From NCBI GenBank assembly GCA_023525715.1, contig CM042013.1, forward strand, positions 76,863,494 to 76,927,493: a stretch of 64,000 bases of DNA, in the 5' to 3' direction. The notes beneath the pieces were generated by a model, which was given only the letters and a program-made list of their open reading frames with translations, ran no database searches and was not told the DNA's origin. How positions within the stretch are numbered: the stretch's first letter is position 1; every line of letters starts with the position of its first letter. Shown piece after piece: positions 1 through 12,130 of the stretch. The translations under genes and the position numbers were made by a program. Origin of the DNA: Cichorium intybus (taxonomy: Eukaryota > Streptophyta > Magnoliopsida > Asterales > Asteraceae).

Positions 1-475
1 TGTCTTAAATGGTCTCCTATTCATCTCTTCTGAAACATTCTCATCTTCCAAGTCCTCAATTATCAGTTTTGAAGGAGACTTAAGATGCGTAAATACCCTT
101 GTTTGCCCAGCTTCAATATACACACTGATCTGTCTATGTTTAGGTACATACGTGACCAATTTATGCACATCTTGGTCATTCCCTAAAGGCATTAAGCCAT
201 AATCTAATGAGAGTTCCGGGATACAATAATGATAGTACAATGTCTTAATCTAATGAGAGTTCCGGGATACAATAATGATAGTACAATGTCTGCTCTTTTT
301 GGTACCCTAACTCAAGAACCATGTCATTTATATCATGTACCGAGAACAGGTCTGTGTCAACAAAGTCAAAGTAAGAGACTAAACCATCTATGTATCTTCT
401 TCCTGGGGGCTTCGTGAAGATACCACCATACGAGACCCTAATCGTGAAATAGCTGTTACTTCCAGCTGCGACATA
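1..475 (-). pseudogene. Mutator-associated PB1-like fragment, broken, runs off left edge
   Basis: Read leftward from about 475, the minus strand gives YGGIFTKPPGR, then VDTDLFSVHDI. After a frame change it gives PLGNDQDVHKLV and IEAGQTRVFTHL, and stays open to the window edge. This order resembles the PB1-like N-terminal domain found beside Mutator-type transposases in many Asteraceae genomes; that is recognition from memory. A 46-bp tandem duplication introduces an in-frame TAA and shifts the frame, so this copy cannot make the full protein. No start codon is identified. It could also be a fragment of a domesticated gene, but the duplication and lack of a start favour a decayed transposon copy. 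Confidence 0.55.
200..291. repeat. 46-bp tandem duplication inside the PB1-like fragment
   Basis: Positions 200-245 and 246-291 are identical by eye. The 46-bp unit is not a multiple of three, so it causes the frameshift described for the fragment at 1-475. Confidence 0.9.
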
Positions 476-1394
476 AGATTAGGGTTATCACATTGTACAC
501 CTGATTAGCACCATCAAAATTGAGATTTACTACCGTATATTGTAAAAAGACACTTACCATATTCAAGTTCTAAATCTGGTTTTGAAGTCCTTTGTCGCAT
601 AATCCACTCACACAACACCATCTCTTACTGATTTAGGAACGTATGCTTGCAAATAATCGGAGGCTACAGATGCAAATGTAGACTTCGTTTCTTGAGAGAG
701 GGTTACGAAAGGACGACTTCTATCACCTGCCTTTCTTGAGAGATGCAATTGATCGTTTCCCGCATTTTGAATAGAAGCCCAGCCTGAAATTACCCTTTTA
801 CCCTCACATGAAACGCACGTGAGGTGAGTAAACGGCTAAAATCAGACGGAGTTAGCTTCAGGGACCATCTAACAAAAGTTTTGAAACCACGGAGACTAGG
901 CGTGAGGTTTTTGAAAGTTAGGGACCAAACCAGATTTTTTTTGAAACCACAGGGACCATTTATGAAGTTTGTCATGATTTAATAAATAATATATTAAAAG
1001 AAAAATGAAAAAGAAAATAGAAATGGTATTTTAGTCTTTTTATATGCCCCAGGGACTGATTTGAAATCATTTGCAAACTTTAGTGACCAAAACCGTGATT
1101 TTCTAATAATATGTCCTAAGGTGAAATATTTGATATACTTTAGGGACCAAAATTGTAATTTTGTGTTTCTTCGACGATTATGTCGATAGTTCTTTACATG
1201 TTGTACGATTTTTTTTCATTGTATTCTTCCATTATCATCATCATAACTATTATGACCACACCAATACCCTACAATAATTGTCTCTACAAACTTACAAGCC
1301 AATATATAGGACTCATCAAAATGCTCTATTGACTTTTTACCTCACACCCCGAATGAGCACATATGAGATGAGACACATATATAATCACTACACA

Positions 1395-1398
<4 letters not shown>
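476..1398. other. No gene seen; fold-back MITE debris
   Basis: No coding sequence is supported here. Between about 880 and 1160 there are several 'agggaccaaa' and 'gaaaccacagggacc' motifs like those in the termini of fold-back elements elsewhere in the window (26314-26725, 28798-29063). They look like decayed MITE ends, but I could not define a complete element. About 1200-1398 resembles 23090-23300, which also precedes a (TA)n tract. Confidence 0.5.

Positions 1399-1473
<75 letters not shown>
1399..1473. repeat. (TA)n microsatellite, left part of a split tract
   Basis: A pure TA dinucleotide run that ends exactly at the first base of an LTR. The matching (TA)n run resumes at 8603, directly after the other LTR, so one microsatellite was split by the insertion. 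Confidence 0.95.
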
Positions 1474-1478
<5 letters not shown>

Positions 1479-2054
1479 CGAACTCGGCTCCGAGAGTCGG
1501 GTATTGGTGTTAGATCTGGATCGTGGATCTGGTGTGGTGCCGTCAGCTGGTTCCCGACTCGGTTCCTAGCTGCCATCAGATAACAAAACCGTTAGAACCG
1601 CCCCAGGTCGTGAGCCCCGTGAGCCCCGGGAGACGGCTCCGACGATCAAGTTAGTGTGGTGAACGATGAGAGATGATCTCTCCTGGCCAGAGAGAATCAT
1701 CCTGGTGTGTAGAGGAGAGAAGTGGAGGCGGATCCCTTAGGGAATTAGGGTTCCCTCATGTTCTATTTATAGAGAACAATTAGGTCAGACCTTGGGCCAG
1801 CCCAACTTAGGCCCAGCTAGCCGGCAGTACTGCTGGGCCGGCCGACAGGCAAAGCAACCCGGCGCTGGAAGGCAATCCACGCCGGAAAGTCCACACTGGA
1901 AAGTCCACGCTGGAAAGTCCACGCTGGAAAGTCCACGCTGGAAAGTAGTAGGTCGGCCGGCAGACCTATACTATCAAGTCCCCTCAGACCTATGTGATTG
2001 GTTTGCGACCGATCGTATTGGACTGGATACAGTTCTATTGATCATACGCTGTCA
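1474..2054 (-). repeat. 3' LTR of the minus-strand LARD-like element
   Basis: A direct repeat of 8032-8602, with the same start (tgatgcgaactcgg) and end (catacgctgtca). It includes a minus-strand TATA box at 1763-1772 and a short tandem block of 'ggaaagtccacgct' near 1890-1945. It has a 9-bp extra repeat ('gtgagcccc') relative to the other LTR. Confidence 0.85.
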
Positions 2055-2689
2055 AGTCTCCTAGTCCAACGTGGTTGGTTTACGACCAATCGCATTGGAC
2101 TGGACATAGTAAATATGCATCAATATACAAAATGAACGACCAAACCTCGCTTATGGGAGCCGTAGTATGTTGTAGTAGATTTCAAGGTAGACTTGGATCT
2201 ACACAACGTGAAGCTAGCTTGATAATGTTTCCTTGTATCGTCGGATTATGATTCGATCGATATGACGCAACATAGTTATTGTCACAGCTGTGTACTGTGA
2301 CGGTCATGCAACATGGAAGTGGCGTGCTAATGCCGTAAGGCGACTATATGATGTAGCAGCGAAGCTACTGTAATCATTACGTGGAGGGATTGTTGTAACG
2401 TTCCCGTTATGTCTTGGTGAAGTATCGCCAATAATCATCTACATAGCCTTCTTTTCATGAGTTTTGCGAATAGTCTCTATAATGTTTTGTATAAGTGATA
2501 CCAAGCCTGTTTCCCCCAGTCTGATGCGGGTAGCTGATAGGTATCCGTGTCAGACTAAAGCGAATAGAGGAAAGTTGCAATAGTGTTGGCCTGATTGTTG
2601 TTTTAATGATGTCGTTGCAGCCATAGTGAGCAGTAAGGGCTGCTGTTCGGATGAATAAGGAGCAAAGTTACCCCCGGATAATGAGTAGC

Positions 2690-2965
2690 GAGGCCATCCG
2701 GATAATAAGCAGCGGGGCTGCCTCCCGGATAATAAGCAGAGAGGCCATCCGGATAATAAGCAGCAAGGCTGCAGAGAGGCCATCCGGATAATAAGCAGCA
2801 AGGCTGCCTCCCGGATAATAAGCAGAGAGGCCATCCGGATAATAAGCAGCAAGGCTGCCTCCCGGATAATAAGCAGAGAGGCCATCCGGATAATAAGCAG
2901 CAAGGCTGCCTCCCGGATAATAAGCAGAGAGGCCATTCGGATAATAAGCAGCAAGGCTGCTACCG
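2690..2965. repeat. 51-bp tandem repeat array
   Basis: About five copies of a 51-bp unit, itself two related halves built on 'ggataataagcag' plus 'gaggccatcc' or 'aaggctgcctcc'. The unit is divisible by three, so frames stay open across the array. That explains the repetitive minus-strand ORF here; it is not a gene. Confidence 0.9.
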
Positions 2966-3159
2966 AGATAATGTTGTTACTGTAGAATAACTTTGTTGTA
3001 GTGAGATACGGCGTGAGAAGTACTTATTGATCGTCGAAGTAGAAAGAAGACCATGTTTGTCTTTGTCGATCTTCACACAGAAGAGATATCGTTGGACATG
3101 TTAAGGATTGGACTTAAAGTCGATGAGCCTGTTAAGAACATTCGTCCATTCAGACCTTG

Positions 3160-3726
3160 CTAAAGCTAGGACCAGGAGTCGCTGAGCCCGCTAGGGAATA
3201 TTTCACCCTTAAGGTCGATAAGACTAGGACCCGGAGTCGCTGAGTCTTCTTCGGGATGTTTCACCCGGCTAGACCTTGCTAAGGCTAGGACCAGGAGTCG
3301 CTAGGCTTGCCAGGGGATTTCTCGCCCTGAAGGTCAATAAGACTAGGACCAGGAGTCGCTAAGCCTTCTTCGGGATGTTTCACCCGGCTAGACCTTGCTA
3401 AGGCTAGGACCAGGAGTCGCTAGGCTTGCCAGGGGATTTCTCGCCCTGAAGGTCAATAAGACTAGGACCAGGAGTCGCTAAGCCTTCTTCGGGATGTTTC
3501 ACCCGGCTAGACCTTGCTAAGGCTAGGACCAGGAGTCGCTAGGCTTGCCAGGGGATTTCTCGCCCTGAAGGTCAATAAGACTAGGACCAGGAGTCGCTAA
3601 GCCTTCTTCGGGATGTTTCACCCGGCTAGACCTTGCTAAGGCTAGGACCAGGAGTCGCTAGGCTTGCCAGGGGATTTCTCGCCCTGAAGGTCAATAAGAC
3701 TAGGACCAGGAGTCGCTAAGCCTTGT
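3160..3726. repeat. 119-bp tandem repeat array
   Basis: Near-perfect copies start at 3278, 3397, 3516 and 3635, with a more diverged copy on the left. Each unit has two half-units carrying 'aggaccaggagtcgct' followed by 'aagccttcttcggg' or 'aggcttgccagggg'. The high identity suggests recent expansion inside the LTR element. Confidence 0.9.
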
Positions 3727-4599
3727 AGGTTGATGCCAAGAGCCTTGAAATCTTCTTATTTTAGTGTTTGAGTTGATGAAGAGCGACTCAAGGAAGACGT
3801 TATGCCTTTTGGGCTCCATTAGGATTGTGCTTATACTAGCCAACACTTTGCGAGTCTGCTCGTGGAATAGTTGCGACTTGGTTGTTGTTTTAAGGCCATG
3901 TAACAGAGTTGTTGTTGAGATAGCAAGCAGTGATGTTGCTGTCAAGAGTTGTACGGTCTGGGCGGCTGTCCGGCTAAGCGGTTGGATATAATGGCTGTTG
4001 GCTGGACAGTGTGACTGTCTGGAGCTTGGTAGTATGGTTGTCTGGAGCTAGACAGCATGGTTAGCATGGTTGATAGGACTACTTGCTGGAACTGGGTGGA
4101 AAATGCGAGCTGGAGCTAGGCAACATGGCTATTGCCTGAGGCTGAGTGGCGGCTGTCCGGCTAAGCGTTTGCTGTTGGCCGAATAGTGTGACTTTCTGGT
4201 GCTGGAGAGCGTAGTTGTCTGGAGCTGGAAAGTATGGCTGTCTGGAGCTGGAGAATGACTACTGACCGAAGATGGGCAGCGGTTGCTGCTTGAGTTCAGA
4301 GTATTGATGTCATCTCTCGGGAATACTTTATCATTATCAGCTTGTCATGTAGTTTATCTTCAAACTTAAGATAGATATAACACTTCTGTGTAGTGTTGTG
4401 TCAGCCCTTCTACTCCCTTTTTTTTTTGGAAGAGGTAATGATGGTTTAATGAGGATAATGATTGTATGGGGTTAAGTCTTGTACAATTGAGTATGGGTTG
4501 TTTTTTGTATTGTTGATTCGCCCCAGAAGATGTGGGAGCTCATATATGGAAGTTTGTACATGGATTGTTACATTTCACATTTGCAGGCGTTCTTTTTGG

Positions 4600-5290
4600 T
4601 GGCAAGTGCTCGATGGCACGGTTGTTAGTTGGAGTAGGAGCCGGACAACGAGGCTACTGGCTGAAGCTGGCCGCGGGCTGCCGTCTGAAACAGCTGGAAC
4701 TGGACCACGAGGCTGCCTTCTGGAACTAGCAGCGGAGTTGTTGGCTAGCGCCGGAGTCGGCGGCGAGCTGGCTGGAGCTAAGCCACGAGGCTGCCATCTG
4801 GGATTAGCAACGGAGTTGCTGGCTAACGTTGGAGCCAGGAAACGAGATGGCTGGAGCTGGACCGCGACTGTTGGCTAGCGTTGGAGCCAGGGAACAAGCT
4901 GGCTGGAACTTGACCGCGACTGCTAGCTAGCGTTGGAGCCAGGAAAGGAGCTGGCTGGAGCTGGGCCGCGACTGCTGGCTTGCGTTGGAGCCAGGAAACG
5001 AGCTAGCTGGAGCTGGGCCGCGACTGCTAGCTAGCGTTGAGCCGCGACTGCTGGCTAGCGTTGGAGCCAGGAAACGAGCTAGCTGGATGAAGCTGTGCAG
5101 CGGAGCTCCTGGGAGAGCTGGGCAGCGGAGCTGCTGGGAGGAGCTGTACGCTGGAGCTGTTGGGCAGAGCTGGGAGAGCCAGGCAGCGGAGCTGCTGGAG
5201 AGCTGGGCAGCGGTGTTGTTGGGAAGGGCTGGGCAGCGGGGCTGCTGGGCAGGAGCTGGGCCACGGGGCTGCTGGGAGGATCTGGGCGAC
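4600..5290. repeat. GC-rich degenerate tandem repeats
   Basis: Degenerate repeats based on 'gctggagctgggccgcgactgctggctagcgttggagccagg' variants. Base composition is strikingly GC-rich against the AT-rich surroundings. The overlapping Ala/Ser/Pro-rich and Trp-rich ORFs on both strands are by-products of the repeat. Confidence 0.8.
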
Positions 5291-8013
5291 AGCACGATGT
5301 AAAACGGCAGTGTTGTCGTTTGATTCTTTTCCACCACAAGAAATTGTATTTTAGGAATGCGTCGTTGCATGCCATATGAGTTTTTATTGTAACCCGTCAC
5401 CCAAATATGCTTTTGCCTTGTGTGTTGTGTCATTCCTTCTACTCTTCCTTCCCCACCCCACCCCTTTTTTCGGAAATGATGATAACAATTAAATGAGAAC
5501 GGTGAATGTATGAGATTGGGCTTTGCGTGGTACGTTTGTAATAGAATCGATTTCGTATTTGTAAGTACTTTTGTGTTTTTTTTGCAGGTGCTGGCGTGCT
5601 TGCGATGCGGGGAGGGGAGTTGGGTTTTGCGGTGTTGCCAAGCTTGAATTGGTTTATGTGATGGTTTTCTTGCGAGTTCATTTGTAGTTCTTTTTCAACG
5701 TATGAAATTGTAGAGGCTTTGATCTTGTACATAATAAATTAAGACAATATAATGTCATTTTGAATCACATATGCGGTGTTTTTCTCCTTATTGTAGGTGT
5801 CAACTTGCTCGCCATGTTGAAAGGAGAGTGGGTTTTTGTTGCATAGTCGTGCCTTAGTTGCTTCATATGTTTTTAAGCCTCGTTCATTTGTACATGTCAA
5901 AATAAGGAGCACAATAGCAAGTTTATGAGGCTTGTACCATATCCGAAGAATAATAAATGAATTACAAATGCCAAAACCAAATTGTATGTAGTTGTTATGC
6001 TTTTATGTTGTCACGGGTTAACCGAACCGAGATTTTGTTTTGTAATTATTGCCAAAACATGTACATAATTTTCACACATGAGCCATGTGCGACATCCCTT
6101 TCCCCTTTTTTGTAAAACAAAATAATTATCGTAACAATCATGCGCCAGAAGAGTCTACCATCTATAATGAGTTCAACGGCTGTAATATTCCACTTATTTT
6201 TGTTATGATAAAATTTTGATGCGTTCATACTCGTTATATTATGGGCATTAAATGATTGTGCTCTTCTTATGTTAAATAGGATTTATGATATTATTGAAAA
6301 TTACCCGAGCTAATTAGTTGAAATTGAAAAATGGTTGTGTCTTTTATATATACAGGAGCAATGAAATGCATAATGATAGAATGCCATGTGACTTTTGTAG
6401 GAAGATTTAAAAAATTAACTTATGACGTACCAATGTTTGGCAAAAACAAATTTTTTTGGTTTTGTTTTTTTGAAATATGGCGAGGTGCGTGCTTCATATC
6501 TCATGGGTTTCACCGTGTGTTATTTTACTAAATACAGAATGAAGATATTTGGAATTGTAAGCCTGGCTTTCAGAACCGTACCTTTCCTGGTTTGTATTTT
6601 GCTCGTTGGCTCCATAATTGGTGAGTTGGTGATGCTTTTACATAATGTAGTATCAAAGATTGTTCTATCAGACATTTCGTCGAGCACCTTGCGTGCACAA
6701 CTCTTCTCCCCCCTTCCCTCATAGTATGAATAACCAAATGGGCCCAAAATCATCTAGAAAAAATTAGTAATACTTCTAGTTGTTCCCGTTGTCACATGTA
6801 TTGGTTTGATAGTTTGTAATGCTCCTGATTTTGACGATAGTCTGTGCTCAATTGGACATTCTTGATGGCAATTTTGGAGTAGCGATACCTGGATGAAATC
6901 CTTGATAAAATCTTGTGAAATTGGAGTGCTGTGAATGAGTCTTGATACGGGTTTGCATTAGTCTTTGGTTGGATTCAGCACTTCTGATGTATGAGAGAAA
7001 CTCTCTATGAGACTTTGACTCAGGATCAGGAGGAAATAGTTCTTTCAGGCATTTCATCGAGCACTTCAAGTGCGAAATTATTCTCCTCCCTTTTCTCAGC
7101 CCATTTGTAAATTAATATACCCAAAATTGTTTGCACAAGACTCAGCATGATTAGATCTAATTGTTGCAAGTAAGGATAATCTCAATTCTCGTTAACTTTA
7201 CCGACAGGGCATTCAATGTTGGTTGTACACCAGATGATGGGTTCGGAGTGATGATACCTGATACAAATTAGCGACTATCGTGAACCTGTGTTTGTCTTTT
7301 ACTCGAAATCGATGCTTCCCGACCTTGAAATCAGCGCTCATGTCTTCACAAAATTTCGAGCATGCACCGAAAGCTCATCTTATTGTTTTGTTTGTGCAGT
7401 TTACGCTCTTTCTTTTATGAAGGAAGAGAGAGAAAGATAATGTGGCCATCGATTTTCAAAGTCAGATGGTGAAGAATCGTTATTCGGTTCAGTGTATCAT
7501 CCCCATTGTGTGTATCCATATTACGGGTCCAAATCTGATTTCAGGCGGAAATTAAAGATCCAGCTGCTCTTTGACCACGAATGGGTTTAAGCGGTTCCGA
7601 CTTTAACTTCAATCGAAGACCATTATTTTTTTTGTTTTGACTGTTATCAGCTCTCGGTCTCCATACATGCCGATGACATTCATTTGTTATCCTGCTTGGT
7701 CCATATTCGCCGACCGGAACAGACTCGACTGCTTTTCCCTTTTTGTCGAATACTTGAGGATCGCTACTTTACCATATTAAGATAGGCTTCGTTTTTTGTG
7801 TTTGAACAGAAGGAGGATTGTTTGAAGAAATATCGAGAGAAATTTTGTCCAAGAAATTAAATGAGCAGGTTTGTTGAGATTATCGATGGAGTAAAAGCTT
7901 TTGAATATCAGATCTGTAGAAGATTGTTGGAAAGATGAAGTGTGGAGAACACATCTGTAGAGATCGTTAAGATGAGGTTGAACCTCGGGCAACAATGGCT
8001 ATTTTGCTCGAGG
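5291..8013. other. Rest of LARD interior, no gene seen
   Basis: Only short ORFs without recognisable domains occur. Two stretches share a repeated theme ('gttctttcaggcatttcatcgagcac' near 7045 and a related stretch near 6675), so the segment around 6550-7130 contains a diverged internal duplication. Confidence 0.5.
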
Positions 8014-8031
8014 TCCTACGGATGGCGCCAA
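8014..8031 (-). other. Putative primer-binding site of the LARD-like element
   Basis: On the minus strand, directly after the LTR end, the sequence reads TTGGCGCCATCCGTAGG. Its TGGCGCC core is typical of plant Gypsy primer-binding sites. It sets the element's orientation. Confidence 0.6.
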
Positions 8032-8600
8032 TGATGCGAACTCGGCTCCGAGAGTCGGGTCTTGGTGTTAGATCTGGATCGTGGATCTGGTGTGGTGCCG
8101 TCAGCTGGTTCCCAACTCGGTTCCTAGCTGCCATCAGATAACAAAACCGTTAGAACCGCCCCAGGGCGTGAGCCCCGGGAGACGGCTCCGACGATCAAGT
8201 TAGTGTGGTGAACGATGAGAGATGATCTCTCCTGGCCAGAGAGAATCATCCTGGTGTGTAGAGGAGAGAAGTGGAGGCTGATCCCTTAGGGAATTAGGGT
8301 TCCCTCATGTTCTATTTATAGAGAACAATTAGGTCAGACCTTGGGCCAGCCCAACTCAGGCCAGCTAGCCGGCAGCACTGCTGGGCCGGCCGACAGGCAA
8401 AGCAACCCGGCGCTGGAAGGCAATCCACGCAGGAAAGTCCACACTGGAAAGTCCACGCTGGAAAGTCCACGCTGGAAAGTCCAGGCTGGAAAGTAGTAGG
8501 TCGGCCGGCACACCTATACTATCAAGTCCCCTCAGTCCGATGTGATTGGTTTGCGACCGATCGCATTGGACTGGATACAGTTCTATTGATCATACGCTGT

Positions 8601-8602
<2 letters not shown>
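8032..8602 (-). repeat. 5' LTR of the minus-strand LARD-like element
   Basis: Direct repeat partner of 1474-2054. It ends exactly at the (TA)n tract that continues the split microsatellite. A minus-strand TATAAATAG box lies near 8310. Confidence 0.85.

Positions 8603-8688
<86 letters not shown>
8603..8688. repeat. (TA)n microsatellite, right part of the split tract
   Basis: A pure TA run directly abutting the LTR, the continuation of 1399-1473. Confidence 0.95.
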
Positions 8689-8690
<2 letters not shown>

Positions 8691-9346
8691 TAGTGGTGTA
8701 CCCGCGTAATGCGGCGGATGCTAAGAGAGGGGGGGGGGGGGGGGGGGTGAGGGCGTTGAAGAGTTTATTTCGTGATACCTGCAAGGTGGATGAAACATGA
8801 AATGCTATAAATGGCGGACGATGATAAATTTCATTTACATGAATAGTTCCTGGGCGACGATTAGTTTCATTTTGTCAGACGTGTGTGACTTTCTTAGGAT
8901 CATGCTAGTGAGTTGTGCTTGCCAGGAAATGACATTTTCAAATAATAATTTTCGATCAATAATTTCCTGTCGGCGTATAATTTTATTTTAGTGAGCAGTT
9001 TCTTTATGATTAATGGTTTTCTTTAAAATGAATTATTTTATCTCGAAGATAAGTTTTCTTTTGGCAGACAATAATTATATTGTTATTAACATAGTTTAAG
9101 ATACAACAGGAATGAGGCAAACAACACTTAGTTTACCATCATATGTCGTTACTTACGGTTAAAAATAAATGTTTTAACTTTTTTTTCCGTTTGTTCTTCT
9201 ATCTCGATAAATTTAACATCACCATTAATTAATTTGATAACAAAAAAATCTTCTTTTAACATGGTTTCAAGACGATCAAAGTTAGATTCCAACCAATATA
9301 AATTTTTTTGTAACTAATATATAATAAATATGAAAATCGAAATGAT
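8689..9346. other. No gene seen; 19-bp G homopolymer
   Basis: A run of about 19 G (8729-8747) follows 'acccgcgtaatgcggcgg', a motif I have seen at the edges of dispersed plant repeats. The remainder is AT-rich with no supported coding sequence. Confidence 0.5.
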
Positions 9347-9360
9347 GGCTTCTGAATTCT

Positions 9361-9576
9361 TTTTTTTTTTTTTTTGGAAACGGCAATTTTAACACCTTGA
9401 GGGTACTCAGCCTTGCACCCAGAGCGGTTTGCGATTACCTATGGTGCAAAGTCTTTCCCCTCCACCTGTTTATTCGCCGCCCAGAGAAAATCCCCCACAT
9501 GGGGTTAGTTGGAGTCGAACTCCGGACCTCCCACCACATGGGTATATAACCCGGGTGCATCCACCCAGCTAGGCTA
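9361..9576 (-). mobile_element. tRNA-derived SINE
   Basis: On the minus strand the head reads TAGCCTAGCTGG, a perfect match to the Pol III A-box consensus TRGCNNAGYNGG. Further in, AGTTCGACTCC is one mismatch from the B-box GGTTCGANNCC. The element ends in a run of about 15 T on the plus strand, a poly(A) tail in its own orientation. The flanking target duplication 'ggcttctgaattcttt' is present on both sides (from 9347 and from 9578). This supports a full-length SINE of about 215 bp, not a tRNA gene. Confidence 0.85.
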
Positions 9577-9593
9577 GGCTTCTGAATTCTTTT

Positions 9594-10200
9594 AGTATTG
9601 CTTTTCTTTTCTAAATTCAGCTTCATTTTCAAGAAATGGCTGCCTTTTAAAGTTGTTTACGACTATTTTATGATTTTTTTTGTTGTATCTAGCTACTTCA
9701 TCTATTTTTATTTCAAGACTATCTACAAACCTCATGTCAAATCTTCTAACATTTTTACTATCATTTAATTCAAACCTTTGTAGTTTTGTTAAATTATTAA
9801 AAGTATATCATGAAATATGTATATTTATTACAGCTAGACAATTGAAATTGCAATATTGACGTTCTCGAAAAAGGACGCTTCTAACCAAACCACAAGGTGA
9901 AAATCATTTCTTTATTTACAAAACATTTTTTTCCTCGTCATTTAGACATATCAAATGAAAACCACTTTATAAATTGTACTTTTTATTTTTCATTATTTCT
10001 TTTTTACTTTTACAATAACTTCATACATTAAGATCACCTCTTTTTAACTTTCAAATACTTTTTTCCATTCACATCTTTATATACTTTCAATCCTATACTT
10101 CGACGTTGACAAAACTTAAAACTTAAAAGAATAATTGAACGATAAAAAAATGTATAACGTAAAGAAGGGAAGCCAAAAGAAACCAGAATCTGGGCACTAA
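9594..10200. other. AT-rich, nothing recognised
   Basis: No coding sequence, RNA gene or transposon end could be supported. Confidence 0.5.
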
Positions 10201-12130
10201 AATATAGAAACAACCCAAAATACATCAATCACCAAAAATAACAAGGATCGTCAATAGGAAGCAATTAGCATTGCTTGTTTGAGCAGTGTCATTGAGATTC
10301 TTAATCGCCAAATATAACATCCATATTTGTGCCCAAGCTTACTAAATCCAGAAGCAGAAGCAACTCGGAATCAAGACAGATAAACATGGCCACCATCATC
10401 ACCCTCATACTTCCATACCAGCAAATAACATAACAGAACATAACCTGACCTCACCCTCACTCGTATGTTGATGAGTCTTCACCACTGGATGGAATAATTG
10501 ATCTGACAAACAATTTAGACTTGCATAATAGGCACCCATTTGATCCATAAACTATAATAGTAAGTAAACTTAAATCGTAAAACATAAAACATAAAAGTAA
10601 ATTGTATTTTAGGTTGATTTCAAATAAAAGAAGTAAACGAAAGTAGGATGTTATAATAACAAACTGGAGTATAGCAATTTCATAAAATTCAAAGCAATCA
10701 AAAAATCTACCTAACTACAGAATGGACTTTATTAAAGCAAATCCATAAAAATAGGATTGTTATTTTTGTCATTTAACCCTAGTTAATGTGTAAACAGCTT
10801 CTCGGTTGTCATCATGTTTATGATCATTTTACTGTATCTTTCTATATGAGTTTAAATAATCAAAGACTTTTTATTATTTAATTATTTATCAACAATATGT
10901 GTGTAGCTCGACACACAAAATTGGAGTTATTTTTTGAGATGGTCCAATATCAACAACTATCCATTGATTAAACTTATTGAAAATGTCAACTAAGACCACT
11001 GATTGTGATTTCTCAAAATACATCAACGTATCCAAATACTCAAATCAAATATCCAAATATCTTATTCAAATCCCACAGACATATGCATAGAAACATATTC
11101 TATGTATATTTAAATCAGAATAACCAAATCTAACTTTGTAGTACGAATTCCACTAAAACCAATTCACACACCAAAACCATGATAAACAGATACCTATAAA
11201 TTTATAGAGTTTGTCCTCCAACTCTAGTAAAGATACCATTTCTGTCCGAAATAAAAGATATTTTCCCAAACAGAATGGATACAGTGTGTTACCTGGACAT
11301 TTTTTTGCTAGCTTTTTGAGTTGGGGAGAGAAGTAGATAGTCAGACATCAACAATAGGAACTGAAAGAATATGACAAATCAAGGGAAAAACAGAAAAAAT
11401 AACTGAAAAACCCAAATTGAAACAAAAAAAAAGTATTCAAACTTTTAAGAAAAGGATTTAGTATCACCTGTCGTTAACTTGTAGGACCTATAGAGCAAAG
11501 TTGAGATCGGTTCTCCTTTTCCTCTTGATTGTTTCTGAACATGTTCGTGATTAGAAAGGAACATGGAGATTTTAACAAATAGGTTGACTTTTCACAAAAT
11601 AAACACATCCCGACATACCTCACGCCAAGAATTCAATGTTGACTATGTGAAAAGAACGGATAGAGAAATAGAATGATAAGAGAATTGTAACCTGAAATAC
11701 ATACAAAAACACAGAATCGTCTGTCTTATACATGATGTTAATCAATATGATAATTTGAGAAAAGACTTTAGTGGAGTTAAATCATTTACGAATGAAACCT
11801 GGTATGGATCTTCAAGCCGTTCTTTGATCTTGAGAATTTTGGTCCGATCATCATTGAATAACCCCCATAGGGATATGGTTCTTCGTCATATTAAGGAATC
11901 GACTGCGAATTTACTGGAGAATCGCCTCCTCTTTCACCGTCTACCTCTTTTAATGGCGGTGGTCGTGGATGTTGTTGAAGGCGGCGACCATATTGGAACA
12001 GGTATGAAGACATAATTAAAGAGGAAGACAAATGATATAATCGACATACCTGGAGGAGATTTTTGTGAAGCCGATGTGAAGAACAGTCTGGAGGGAGAAT
12101 TTTGTGAAGCCGATGTGAAGAATCAGTGAG
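10201..12130 (-). other. Possible spliced non-coding transcript or decayed gene
   Basis: Several short minus-strand segments are bounded by plausible AG...GT signals: about 11692-11621 (donor GTATGTCGGG), 11531-11465 (donor CAG|GTGATA), 11364-11292 (donor CCAG|GTAACA) and 11242-11195 (donor ATAG|GTATCT). Individual segments have an open frame, but I could not join them into one continuous frame and recognise no protein. It may be a lncRNA, a pseudogene or coincidence. A 39-bp imperfect tandem duplication ('ttgtgaagccgatgtgaaga' twice) lies at 12051-12128. Confidence 0.2.

Larger units (their letters stand above)
1474..8602 (-). mobile_element. Non-coding LTR retrotransposon (LARD-like) with internal tandem arrays
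   Basis: Two direct repeats (1474-2054 and 8032-8602), each TG...CA, flank 6 kb of internal sequence. Minus orientation follows from a TTGGCGCCATC primer-binding-like motif directly inside the 8032 LTR and from a TATA-box sequence (CTATAAATAG) that reads on the minus strand within the LTR. Flanking 'atata' (1469-1473 and 8603-8607) fits a 5-bp target duplication, though it lies in (TA)n. The LTRs differ by roughly a dozen substitutions and a few small indels by eye, about 2%. I recognise no Gag, protease, RT or integrase in the interior, so it should depend on a partner element. The PBS motif points to a Gypsy-related origin. Confidence 0.8.

Noticed and set aside
1278..1583. ORFs dominated by Tyr-Ile repeats (also at 8546-8800, 19647-19960, 23260-23502 and 59838-60047)
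   Set aside because: Direct translations of (TA)n microsatellites; no codon bias or domain.
2550..2954. 134-codon minus-strand ORF rich in LLIIRMAS repeats
   Set aside because: Entirely a 51-bp tandem repeat whose length is divisible by three; composition is unlike a protein gene.
3160..3726. Regular repeats considered as a CRISPR array
   Set aside because: Units are contiguous with no unique spacers, in a plant retrotransposon.
4462..5433. Overlapping Ala/Ser/Pro-rich and Gly/Trp-rich ORFs on both strands
   Set aside because: By-products of GC-rich tandem repeats; open in several frames at once.
9435..9632. 65-codon ORF and possible tRNA gene
   Set aside because: A- and B-boxes belong to a SINE with poly(A) tail and target duplication; no cloverleaf was evident.
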